In this document: piece after piece, positions 19,200 through 27,861 of the stretch
Numbering within the stretch: position 1 is the first letter of the stretch
Layout of the letters: every line of letters begins with the position of its first letter
Assembly (NCBI RefSeq): GCF_002902985.1
Contig: NZ_CP026167.1
Location: forward strand, 2,418,001-2,482,000
Source of the DNA: Leclercia sp. LSNIH1
GTDB lineage: Bacteria > Pseudomonadota > Gammaproteobacteria > Enterobacterales > Enterobacteriaceae
DNA length: 64,000 nucleotides
Direction of reading: 5' to 3'
Notes under the pieces: generated by a model
The model's input: the letters and a program-made list of their open reading frames with translations, nothing else
Database searches by the model: none
What the model was told of the DNA's origin: nothing
Program-made: the position numbers and the translations under genes

Positions 19200-20318
19200 A
19201 TGCGTCGATCCTCGCTTATTTCCCTGCCATTGTTACTGATCTCTGCCTCGCTGTTTGCCGCGTCAGCCGACGTGAAGGTTTCGGTACTGCAAAATAAACT
19301 CGATCATCCGTGGGCGCTGGCGTTCCTGCCGGAAGATCAGGGGATGTTGATCACCCTGAAAGGCGGGCAGCTTAAGCGCTGGCAGGCGGGCAAAGGGCTC
19401 TCCGACCCCATCGTCGGCGTGCCGAAGGTCTGGGCTAACGGCCAGGGCGGGTTGCTTGACGTGGCGCTGGCCCCTGATTTTGCCACGTCGCGCCGGGTCT
19501 GGCTGAGCTATGCCGAAGCGGGGGATGACGGTAAAGCGGGCACGGCGGTAGGGTATGGCCGTCTCAGCGACGACAATACCCGGCTGGAGGGCTTCAAGGT
19601 GATCTTCCGCCAGCAGCCAAAACTCTCCACCGGCAATCACTTTGGTGGCCGGCTGGTGTTCGACGGGAAAGGCTATCTCTATATCGCCCTGGGGGAGAAT
19701 AATCAGCGGCCCACCGCCCAGGATCTGGACAAGTTGCAGGGCAAAGTGGTGCGTCTTACTGACCAGGGGGCCGTACCGGACGATAATCCGTTCGTAAACC
19801 GCCAGGGCGCACGACCCGAGATCTGGTCTTACGGCATTCGTAACCCGCAGGGGTTAGCGATGAACCCGTGGAGCGATACGCTGTGGCTTAATGAGCACGG
19901 CCCACGCGGCGGCGATGAAATCAACATTCCGGAAAAGGGCAAAAACTACGGCTGGCCGCTGGCGACGCATGGCATCAACTACAGCGGATTGCCGATACCG
20001 GAAGCCAAAGGCGAGCAGGTGGCAGGCACCGAGCCGCCGCTGTTTGTCTGGAAGCAGTCCCCGGCCCTCAGCGGCATGGCCTTCTACAACAGCGATGTTT
20101 TCCCGCAGTGGAAGAGCAAACTCTTTATCGGCGCGCTGAAAGACAAGGATGTGATTGTGCTGAACGTTAGCGGCAATCGCGTGACGGAAGAGGGGCGTAT
20201 TCTGGGGGATCGCAATCAGCGGGTGCGCGATGTGCGGGTCGGGCCGGATGGCTATTTATACGTGCTGACCGATGAGTCGGACGGGCAACTGTTGAAGGTC
20301 AGCCCGTCCGGGACATAG
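19200..20318 (+). CDS. yliI: PQQ-dependent periplasmic aldose sugar dehydrogenase YliI
   Basis: This six-bladed beta-propeller soluble aldose dehydrogenase oxidises sugars in the periplasm using PQQ and calcium. The ATG at 19200, behind AAAGGAG, gives a signal peptide (MRRSSLISLPLLLISASLF, cleaved near AASA) and 372 aa in total, like E. coli YliI. Family landmarks are HPWALAFLP, LALGENNQRPTAQD, EIWSYGIRNPQG and NEHGPRGGDEIN. It converges on gstB with almost no gap. Confidence 0.95.
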   Translation: MRRSSLISLPLLLISASLFAASADVKVSVLQNKLDHPWALAFLPEDQGMLITLKGGQLKRWQAGKGLSDPIVGVPKVWANGQGGLLDVALAPDFATSRRVWLSYAEAGDDGKAGTAVGYGRLSDDNTRLEGFKVIFRQQPKLSTGNHFGGRLVFDGKGYLYIALGENNQRPTAQDLDKLQGKVVRLTDQGAVPDDNPFVNRQGARPEIWSYGIRNPQGLAMNPWSDTLWLNEHGPRGGDEINIPEKGKNYGWPLATHGINYSGLPIPEAKGEQVAGTEPPLFVWKQSPALSGMAFYNSDVFPQWKSKLFIGALKDKDVIVLNVSGNRVTEEGRILGDRNQRVRDVRVGPDGYLYVLTDESDGQLLKVSPSGT

Positions 20319-20319
20319 C

Positions 20320-20946
20320 TTAGCTGACCGGGATCATCACCACGTTGCGGTATGCCGGTCGCTCGCTCAGGTTGGTCAGCCAGCGCGCCAGATTGGGGCG
20401 CGGCGTCCACTCAAGATCAACGTTGGTGAGGTTCCAGACAAAGGGTGCGACGGCGATATCACCTACGCCAAACGCATCGCCCGACAGCCACGGTTGTGTC
20501 GCGAGAGCCTCATCCAGCATGGCGAACAGGGATTCGCAGCTCTCTTTTGCTGCGTTAATCGCCGCATAGTTACGTTCGGCTTCCGGGGTTCTCACCAGCC
20601 CCATCAGGATCACCCGGTGGGCGGGCGAGAGCGTCTGGTTAGCCCAGTCCATCCACTTCTCACCCACGGCACGCTTCGCAGGGGCATCGATCCACAGCCT
20701 GTTCTGTCCATATTGCGCCGCAAGGTAGCGCACAATAGCGTTGGACTCCCACAGCGTCAGATCGGTTTCGTCATCGCGCAGCAGCGGTACCAGGCCATTG
20801 GGATTCATCGCCAGATACTCCGCCTCTTTATTCACCCCGTACTGCATTCCCGCCATGATCTGGTTGAAGGGTAAATCGAGCTCTTCCAGCGTCCAGAGCA
20901 CCTTTTTGACGTTCGTTGAATTGTTCCGGCCCCACAAAGTAATCAT
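20320..20946 (-). CDS. gstB: Glutathione S-transferase GstB
   Basis: This 208-aa protein matches E. coli GstB (YliJ) in length and position. The N-terminal thioredoxin-like domain ([20 protein letters not shown]) binds glutathione, with the conserved [12 protein letters not shown] segment, and an all-helical C-terminal domain follows with [16 protein letters not shown] as the N-capping motif. It conjugates glutathione to electrophiles such as bromoacetate. Transcription converges with yliI. Confidence 0.95.
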   Translation of the reverse strand: MITLWGRNNSTNVKKVLWTLEELDLPFNQIMAGMQYGVNKEAEYLAMNPNGLVPLLRDDETDLTLWESNAIVRYLAAQYGQNRLWIDAPAKRAVGEKWMDWANQTLSPAHRVILMGLVRTPEAERNYAAINAAKESCESLFAMLDEALATQPWLSGDAFGVGDIAVAPFVWNLTNVDLEWTPRPNLARWLTNLSERPAYRNVVMIPVS

Positions 20947-21080
20947 AATAACCCCTTATAATTAAAGCCGATATCAGGATGAGATCCGTGTGTAGGGCTT
21001 CCATGTTGGGATAAACCTAACAAATACGCAACAGAGGCGAAAAAAATCGATGGGGTCAAAGCGTATCGGATTGTAATTGC

Positions 21081-21101
21081 GTAAACTTTAAAAAAGTTTA
21101 C
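21081..21101. promoter_or_regulatory. Perfect inverted repeat upstream of dacC
   Basis: GTAAACTTT-AAA-AAAGTTTAC is a 9-bp perfect inverted repeat 102 bp before the dacC start, followed about ten bases later by a T-run. It could be a regulator site in the gstB-dacC divergent region or fold in a leader RNA. Its binding factor is unknown. Confidence 0.45.
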
Positions 21102-21202
21102 CAGGTTTTAGTTTTTTTAAAGCCATTAGTACGTTATTAATCAACGTTTCTTGCGACACGGCGGTATGACGTGATTTTTGGAATGGACATTCGGGTGGCA
21201 AC

Positions 21203-22408
21203 ATGATGCGAAAAACTTCATATTTACGTGGTCTGGTAGCAGGTAGTGCGCTGCTGGTCCTTTTTGCACCTTCGCTGTACGCAGCGGAACAGGCGGCGCC
21301 AGAGGCACCGCCGGTTGATGCGCGCGCCTGGATACTGATGGACTACGCCAGCGGTAAAGTGCTGGCCGAGGGCAACGCAGACGAGAAACTTGATCCTGCA
21401 AGCCTGACCAAAATCATGACCAGCTACGTGGTAGGGCAGGCGCTGAAAGCGGGAAAAATCAAGCTCACCGACATGGTGACCATCGGTAAAGATGCCTGGG
21501 CGACCGGTAACCCGGCGCTGCGCGGCTCCTCGGTCATGTTCCTGAAGCCTGGCGATCAGGTGGCGGTTTCTGACCTGAACAAAGGGGTAATCATTCAGTC
21601 AGGAAATGATGCCTGTATCGCGCTGGCCGATTATGTGGCCGGCAGTCAGGATTCTTTTATTGGTTTGATGAATGGTTATGCCCAGCGACTGGGCCTCACC
21701 AACACCACCTTTAAAACCGTTCACGGTCTGGATGCGCCGGGCCAGTTCAGTACCGCCCGCGATATGGCCCTGCTCGGTAAGGCACTGATTCATGACGTGC
21801 CGGAAGAGTATGCGATCCACAAAGAGAAAGAGTTTACTTTCAACAAAATCCGCCAGCCGAACCGTAACCGCCTGCTCTGGAGCAGCAACCTTAACGTTGA
21901 CGGGATGAAAACCGGAACCACGGCGGGGGCTGGCTACAACCTCGTGGCGTCGGCGACCCAGGGCGATATGCGTCTGATCTCAGTGGTGCTGGGCACCAAA
22001 ACCGACCGCATCCGCTTTAACGAGTCGGAAAAACTGCTGACCTGGGGCTTCCGCTTCTTCGAAACTGTTACCCCTATCAAGCCGGATGCGACGTTTGTCA
22101 GCCAGCGCGTCTGGTTTGGCGACAAGAGCGAGGTTAAACTCGGCGCCGGGGAGAGCGGTTCCGTGACCATTCCGCGCGGCCAGCTGAAAAACCTGAAGGC
22201 CAGCTACACCCTCACCGACAAACAGCTCACTGCGCCGCTGAAGAAAGGCCAGGTGGTCGGCACCATCGACTTCCAGCTGAACGGCAAATCCATCGAACAG
22301 CGTCCGCTGATTGTGATGGAGGCGGTGGAAGAGGGGGGCTTCTTTGGCCGGATGTGGGATTTCGTCATGATGAAATTCCACGAATGGTTTGGGGGTTGGT
22401 TTAAGTAG
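21203..22408 (+). CDS. dacC: D-alanyl-D-alanine carboxypeptidase DacC (PBP6)
   Basis: This penicillin-binding protein 6 removes the terminal D-alanine from peptidoglycan pentapeptides in the periplasm and is anchored by a C-terminal amphipathic helix. A signal peptide (to about residue 27, SLYAAEQ) is followed by SLTK (active serine), SGND and KTGT, the three low-molecular-mass PBP motifs. The C-terminal [15 protein letters not shown] is the membrane anchor. It is 401 aa, one more than E. coli. Starts at 21203 or 21206 are both possible. Confidence 0.97.
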   Translation: MMRKTSYLRGLVAGSALLVLFAPSLYAAEQAAPEAPPVDARAWILMDYASGKVLAEGNADEKLDPASLTKIMTSYVVGQALKAGKIKLTDMVTIGKDAWATGNPALRGSSVMFLKPGDQVAVSDLNKGVIIQSGNDACIALADYVAGSQDSFIGLMNGYAQRLGLTNTTFKTVHGLDAPGQFSTARDMALLGKALIHDVPEEYAIHKEKEFTFNKIRQPNRNRLLWSSNLNVDGMKTGTTAGAGYNLVASATQGDMRLISVVLGTKTDRIRFNESEKLLTWGFRFFETVTPIKPDATFVSQRVWFGDKSEVKLGAGESGSVTIPRGQLKNLKASYTLTDKQLTAPLKKGQVVGTIDFQLNGKSIEQRPLIVMEAVEEGGFFGRMWDFVMMKFHEWFGGWFK

Positions 22409-22416
22409 TTGAAAGC

Positions 22417-22443
22417 AAAACGGCAACCACAGGTTGCCGTTTT
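22417..22443 (+). terminator. Terminator after dacC
   Basis: AAAACGGCAACC, a loop ACA, then GGTTGCCGTTTT form a strong symmetrical stem ending in T4. It can also act for the convergent operon that ends at 22468. Confidence 0.9.
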
Positions 22444-22467
22444 AGCGTCTGGCGCGGCTCTCCCGCT

Positions 22468-23922
22468 TTAAAAAATAAAATCACTGTACACGCGTGGCAT
22501 GGTGAACCCGTTACCTCGCATGCGTAGCATCAGGTTAATTAAGGCATGATTGAGCATATAAAGCCGGCCATCGGCGCCATCTTCTATCTGCGTAAGATTG
22601 TCGATCGTCCAGCTGATAGCCGATCTGTTTTCGTAACATGCCGACGGCTCAAACAGCTTATCCGCATGTCCGGCTTCAGCCAGCATCGTTAACGCATAGG
22701 CTAAAGGATAGGGGCGGTTAATCTCATCCTCCAGTTTCCTGTTCATTCTGGCGAAACTTCCGGCAAGATTATTAATGATCTGCTCTGTAAGCGTGGCTGT
22801 TTCGATAACGTAAGAACTGGCGATACCATGCAGGAAATAGTTTTCTGACGGGTCAATATGGTGTGCTGTATGTACCAACTCTTCTATTAACGCGTTAACT
22901 CTTTTTTCTTCGCGATCAAGCAGGCCGAGATTAAAGATTGCCATAATGTAATAGAGACCCATATGGGTTCGTTCAACCGGTGTGAGGCTATCCATCAGCG
23001 CGTTGGCCTGGCTAATACGATCCTGTTTATAGTGAATAGCCTGATGATGACCCGCTGCGGCGATGGCGTTTAACATCGTCAGTAATGGATAAACGGTGAC
23101 AAATGCAGGCGTCATACTCTGTGGAAATGTCGGGTCGATACCCATTGTCGCCGCGTTATCAAGGTAATCCAGCGTCTCGAAGATGTAGTCCCGGCCATCG
23201 TTCTGCAACATCCCGCGATAGCCCATCAGACTGATCGCGCTAAACAGCATGCTCCCCCCGCGCCCGCGGAAAAAGGGCGATGGAATAGTAGCCAGCGTCT
23301 GCAGCGCCTCGCTAATGTGATTACGCTGCCAGGTTACGGCGGCTTGCGCTTTATTGCAAACTGCCAGCGCAAAAAACACCGAGGTATAGGCAGATAGCTT
23401 CTCGTAGTCGCCATGCTTTCCGCTGTTCTCATCTTTTATGCGGTTCGATTTAATCTCATTTATTGCGGTAAATAATAACCGTGGCAGATCCACACTCTTT
23501 TCCAGAATATCAAAAAGGTTGATATTTAATTTGGCGAGTGCATCAATGGTTATACTGTATTGCATCACCTTCCGATAAGGGTCAGGTTCGCTATTAATTA
23601 AATAGAGGATGTTAGAGATGTAATCGAACTTATCATTGTCGCTAAGTCTCTCCTTGGGTTTAATCAGCAGGCAGATAAAATCACAAAGCAAAGAGGAAAA
23701 CCGCACATAACTATTTTTATATTGGGTTTTATGCTTGAGATCTTCAAATGCCTCCTGGATCCACAGGGAAAGTGTTTCGCTGTAGGGCATCGGATATTGC
23801 CCTAATCCCAGACCCCTGACTATTCTGCTCCAGGGCGTGGTAATAAGTCGGTTTTCGCCATTCAGTTGGCATAATGCCGCGTGCAAATTATTGTCGGATG
23901 TCAGGTTAGTCGTGTGCTGCAT
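22468..23922 (-). CDS. Unrecognised 484-aa helical protein, coupled to AT-kinase gene
   Basis: The product is a predicted soluble, mostly alpha-helical protein with no signal peptide, membrane helix or cofactor motif that I recognise. Helical segments repeat about every 40-50 residues, with aromatic and glycine features such as FRGRGGSMLFSAISLMGYRG in the middle and PYPLAYALTMLAEAGHADKLFE late. This suggests a helical-repeat or alpha/alpha-toroid scaffold, which is inference. Its ATG lies one base after the stop of the 1228-aa gene, with its SD (GAGG) inside that gene, so the two are translationally coupled and probably form a complex or consecutive steps. It is absent from the K-12 locus. 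Confidence 0.8.
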   Translation of the reverse strand: MQHTTNLTSDNNLHAALCQLNGENRLITTPWSRIVRGLGLGQYPMPYSETLSLWIQEAFEDLKHKTQYKNSYVRFSSLLCDFICLLIKPKERLSDNDKFDYISNILYLINSEPDPYRKVMQYSITIDALAKLNINLFDILEKSVDLPRLLFTAINEIKSNRIKDENSGKHGDYEKLSAYTSVFFALAVCNKAQAAVTWQRNHISEALQTLATIPSPFFRGRGGSMLFSAISLMGYRGMLQNDGRDYIFETLDYLDNAATMGIDPTFPQSMTPAFVTVYPLLTMLNAIAAAGHHQAIHYKQDRISQANALMDSLTPVERTHMGLYYIMAIFNLGLLDREEKRVNALIEELVHTAHHIDPSENYFLHGIASSYVIETATLTEQIINNLAGSFARMNRKLEDEINRPYPLAYALTMLAEAGHADKLFEPSACYENRSAISWTIDNLTQIEDGADGRLYMLNHALINLMLRMRGNGFTMPRVYSDFIF

Positions 23923-23923
23923 A

Positions 23924-26900
23924 TTAAAGTGCCTCTGTCACAGTCTGTTCAACAACAGGTACGCTGAGACCGAGAAAATGGTCGCGCTTCCCTTGTAAAA
24001 TTTCCAGCGCCCAGTTGAGCCACTTGATGCCTTCGCAGTAAATCGCGACCGGCCTGCGCTGGGTAACGACGCTGTCTTTAATGGTGCCGTCAAGCTCAGA
24101 GGAAAAGTGGAAAGGCGGCATTGCGGCAAAGTGTGTTCCCATCACAAAGACTAAACGCACCAGCCACCAGGGATCGTCTTGTACATATATTGAATTCGGA
24201 TTGGCGCTGTCGTAGACGTTGCTCATCACCTGCGCAAAGTATTTTTCTATCCCAACGATCGACGGGTCATTAAGGGGATTACTGTTATTTTGTGCACAAT
24301 CGGCAACCTTGTAGGACTGCTGATAGACATTATTATCCGTGAACTGAATTCGGATAACCGGGCTTTCACCAGCGCTGACGTTCATATCCAGCGTAAAGAG
24401 CTCATTATGGATTTCATCATAATGTCCGATGGAGTTGTGCCATGGCTTATTATCGTACATATAATCATCCTGGCAGCCAGCCCCTTCGCTTTGGAAGCCA
24501 ATTGCCCGTGGATCGAGAAAACGCAGTTGAATAATGTTGGCGTTAATCGCTGTCAGGGCCTGAGTAATCTCTTCTTCGCTTCGCTGCTGGTTAATTAATT
24601 CCTGTACCGCCAGCAAGGGCGCCGTATTATTAATCTTGATGTTTTCCGTATTCGTATCGCCCATCACCAGCGAGTGATAGCGTGGTTCAAGCATACGCTG
24701 GTACTCAGGATGGGAACGGAAGGCGCTCAGCAGGGCTTTAATATTCAGGAACTCGCCACCGTTGATAATAATCTTCTCGCTGTCCAGCAGCTCTGGGCCA
24801 AAAGTCCGGGGTGCGGTCTGACGGCATAACCCCAGGCGATCTTCGATTTTCCTGAAATAGGCGATTTCCAGCGTATTGCCGCCCGATAGTTTCCGCTTCT
24901 CCCGATGAACGTTGTCGCGCAGAAAAGTAAAAATGATTTCATACAGTCGGGCAACGATGGGAGGTGCAAGGCAGTTTCGTTGGATAAACTGGCTGACCTC
25001 TTCCCCCTCGATCAGACTCATCTCGTAAATGACTTCCTTACAGGTATCTTTGCCGACCCGCTCCTGGCCGACAGGAGTAAGGATTTCACGTTCGGTAATG
25101 CGGTAAATCTGCGGGAAGAAGGGTTTCACGCTGTCCGGCAGGGCCCGGAGATAATCCACCTGCCGGGCAGCTTTGGCAAAGGGGGGAAGCATTACGCCTT
25201 GACCTCCCGGGGACCATTTAGCGGCGGTTAAGGCCTCGCTTAATATTTTCCTTACCACGATCGGTTCATCAGGTGAGCGTTGAATGAACATCGTCATCGA
25301 TTCGCTACCGCCGTTACAGAACAGCACCGGCACTTCATCCGCCTCGATATAAGCGTTAATCGTGCCGCAAAGCAGATTTCGCCGTTCGGCATAGTCAGCC
25401 ACCTGGTGGTATTCGTCGGTGAGATCTGCCTGCGCTTCCCGCTCCCGCTGTTCCAGGATCAACTCTGGGTTGCGCGACCAGACATCGCGCACCGAGGCGA
25501 TCAGCATAATTTCAGCCTGATACGGCGCGGTTTCCAGCGCGTCAGGAGCGAGCAGGCTATCCAGCGTAATGACTGAAAGATGGCAATCAAGGGCCGCTTG
25601 CATCTGCTGATCCGGGAACTCTCCCAGCAACATTTTATAGGTATTAATTTCCAGATCCCGCTGTGCTGTCAGTGGCAGGCCGGTAATGGAGATGACCAGC
25701 ACACGGGCGTCGGTAAGCCCGGCAGCAAAATGTTTCACCACTGCCCAGGGCGACAACTTGCGGCCCACTCTGGAGTAGTAATCGCGACACAGCTGAACAG
25801 CGTTGTCTAACGAAGCGGCTCCGGCGGTGACAAGGCACGCGAGCCAACCGATAAAATCACGGCTCACCAGGCAGCTTTTTCCCTTATGGAATAATCCAGG
25901 GCGGTGAAGGTTCAGGAGTTCAAAGGTGAGGGTTTGCAGAATTATGCGTCGTATTACCTGCGTTTCAGGCTGAGCTTCGACGGTACGTAATTGCAAAAGT
26001 CTGCGCAGCGATGCTCCCTCACTCTGTTGCGCTTCAATGCGCAGGCAAATAGCGGCATAGTCTGGCGCGGTTGCCAGTTCCTGTAGCGCATTAAACACGT
26101 CGGTATTACTGAGTTCGTCGAGGCTGGATAAGTAAAAGAGCGTCTTTTCCGCATGGATAATAAAAGGGGTTTTTTGATAGCGAATCATGCCGTCCGGGGT
26201 GAGAATTTTTAAATCAGCGTAAGTCTGGTGTTTATCGGTTGAATCTCCCTGAATATTGCGTTTCAGACGGGCCATTAACACCCTCTCGCCAGACTGCAAA
26301 AAATGACGATAACGCCAGCTATTTTTATAAATACTCGCTACGCTCACCGGGATGTTGCCTTTCACCTCCAGTTTAATCTTCTCAACTTGCTGAATGGCCT
26401 GCGTAATTTTCGGTAAAAACTGTGCTGCGAACTCCGTATGGGCACGAGCAACATCCAGCCACCGATCAATACCGATGCAAACCTGGATGGGGTCACTACT
26501 GTCCCGGATAGTCGTTAACGCCCCCAGCGCCCCCATAATAAGCGACGCTTCCTGTCTGTCGCCGGTAAACGAAAACGTCGGGGTATGAATAGGGTTATCG
26601 CGCAGCATCTGCACCGATTTATTTCCGAGACCGAGCTCTATAATCGCGTCAGCACCCAGACCGTCCGCCATGCTGGCGCTAGTGGCAGAAACCATGACCA
26701 GATCCACAAGGGCAAGGATGGACAGGCGTATTTCCTCTTTATCGGTCAGGATTTTGTCGCAGTGGTTGGCAATCACCGGCGTATGAGGATCCTGAAATAC
26801 GATCTGCTGGTCGAGCAGGAATTGTTCGAGTCCCCACGTTAAGGGGGCCAGTTGCGCCGAGTGGGTGATAAAGGCGGTGGGCTCCTTAAGCTTAATGACC

Positions 26901-27610
26901 TCGATATCTGCAAAATTCTTCATAAAGATATCGAAGCATGATTTTATGCTCGCTTTCACATACAGATTGATTTGTCGGCGGCTATAAATTTTATGCACTT
27001 CGATTTCGCTGCTAAGAAATTCATCCTTTAATGCAGCAGAGGCGTCGGCGAGCGTTTTTTCCCGGCCACGTAACGCAATAACGTAATAGAATTCGGTGAC
27101 TAAGGGCTGTGCTTTTAGCTCGGGGGGATAATAATCAAAAACCGCCTGACTGAAGGGATCGTCATGGCTTTCGGAAGCCAGCAAAATATAAGGGGTAAAA
27201 AAGTTGGCGATTTTTACACCGTCACCGATGCTTAGGGCACCGCTGGCAACGGCGGCGTTAATCATGCCAAAACTCTCTCCGCCGTAGGCAACGACATGCA
27301 GAGACAGATTTTGTTGTTCTGCTTGCGCATGACACAGCGCAGCCAGCGCGAGATTATGGGTCAGGAAACTGGCACCGATAAACCCCTGCCGTTCCATCTT
27401 TCCTTCAGGAAGGGTCGCTGGGGTAATCAACATCTTCTCGGGCTGGTCCCCGTATCCCATCGCTATCGCCGCGTCACGGTATATCTGCTCAATGCGTTTA
27501 TTTCCACTGTGCAACAGCTCACCACCAATATTCTGATAAACAGCCCGGCTACCTAATCCCGGAAAGAAACCTACTATATTATTCCTGTTTGCCACATATT
27601 TTTCATTCAT
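23924..27610 (-). CDS. Large acyltransferase-kinase fusion protein (1228 aa), function unknown
   Basis: The ATG at 27610 has an SD-like GGGGTG at proper spacing; the GTG nine bases upstream does not. Residues 1-350 follow the FabD/PKS acyltransferase fold: FFPGLGS at 15-21, nucleophile elbow GESFG (Ser113), second catalytic site THSAQLAPL (His250), and the C-terminal ELGLGNKSV. The usual dicarboxylate-binding arginine is missing. Residues 570-690 may be a degenerate second acyltransferase. Residues 755-1170 look like an APH-type kinase: loop NGGSESM, Lys788 in VVRKIL, MGDTNTEN with Asp985/Asn990, metal Asp1033 in FLDPR. No acyl-carrier or ketosynthase gene is nearby. The start of the operon is AT-rich. 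I do not recognise this architecture. Confidence 0.82.
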   Translation of the reverse strand: MNEKYVANRNNIVGFFPGLGSRAVYQNIGGELLHSGNKRIEQIYRDAAIAMGYGDQPEKMLITPATLPEGKMERQGFIGASFLTHNLALAALCHAQAEQQNLSLHVVAYGGESFGMINAAVASGALSIGDGVKIANFFTPYILLASESHDDPFSQAVFDYYPPELKAQPLVTEFYYVIALRGREKTLADASAALKDEFLSSEIEVHKIYSRRQINLYVKASIKSCFDIFMKNFADIEVIKLKEPTAFITHSAQLAPLTWGLEQFLLDQQIVFQDPHTPVIANHCDKILTDKEEIRLSILALVDLVMVSATSASMADGLGADAIIELGLGNKSVQMLRDNPIHTPTFSFTGDRQEASLIMGALGALTTIRDSSDPIQVCIGIDRWLDVARAHTEFAAQFLPKITQAIQQVEKIKLEVKGNIPVSVASIYKNSWRYRHFLQSGERVLMARLKRNIQGDSTDKHQTYADLKILTPDGMIRYQKTPFIIHAEKTLFYLSSLDELSNTDVFNALQELATAPDYAAICLRIEAQQSEGASLRRLLQLRTVEAQPETQVIRRIILQTLTFELLNLHRPGLFHKGKSCLVSRDFIGWLACLVTAGAASLDNAVQLCRDYYSRVGRKLSPWAVVKHFAAGLTDARVLVISITGLPLTAQRDLEINTYKMLLGEFPDQQMQAALDCHLSVITLDSLLAPDALETAPYQAEIMLIASVRDVWSRNPELILEQREREAQADLTDEYHQVADYAERRNLLCGTINAYIEADEVPVLFCNGGSESMTMFIQRSPDEPIVVRKILSEALTAAKWSPGGQGVMLPPFAKAARQVDYLRALPDSVKPFFPQIYRITEREILTPVGQERVGKDTCKEVIYEMSLIEGEEVSQFIQRNCLAPPIVARLYEIIFTFLRDNVHREKRKLSGGNTLEIAYFRKIEDRLGLCRQTAPRTFGPELLDSEKIIINGGEFLNIKALLSAFRSHPEYQRMLEPRYHSLVMGDTNTENIKINNTAPLLAVQELINQQRSEEEITQALTAINANIIQLRFLDPRAIGFQSEGAGCQDDYMYDNKPWHNSIGHYDEIHNELFTLDMNVSAGESPVIRIQFTDNNVYQQSYKVADCAQNNSNPLNDPSIVGIEKYFAQVMSNVYDSANPNSIYVQDDPWWLVRLVFVMGTHFAAMPPFHFSSELDGTIKDSVVTQRRPVAIYCEGIKWLNWALEILQGKRDHFLGLSVPVVEQTVTEAL

Positions 27611-27768
27611 TATAAACACCCCATTTATTTAACACATTAATATTGATATTTTTATAAGGCAGGTGCATTTGCGCCATCTAAACAGATAAACAGAATGCAG
27701 ATGAAGTAGTTAATAAAAATATTGTTAGAATATTTTGTCGTGTGTTATTTATTTGAATCGCTGTAAAG

Positions 27769-27799
27769 CGGGTGAGAACCCTTATTTAATTCTCACCCG
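27769..27799 (-). terminator. Hairpin downstream of MFS gene
   Basis: CGGGTGAGAA pairs with TTCTCACCCG (10 bp, perfect) around an 11-nt loop, 63 bp past the MFS stop and before the AT-kinase operon. It lacks a clear U-tract. It could separate transcription of the two minus-strand units or be an operator for the downstream operon. Confidence 0.5.
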
Positions 27800-27861
27800 A
27801 TTAATATATTACGGAAATGAATTATCCAGATAGCACAGCACCAGATGCGCTATTAATATAA

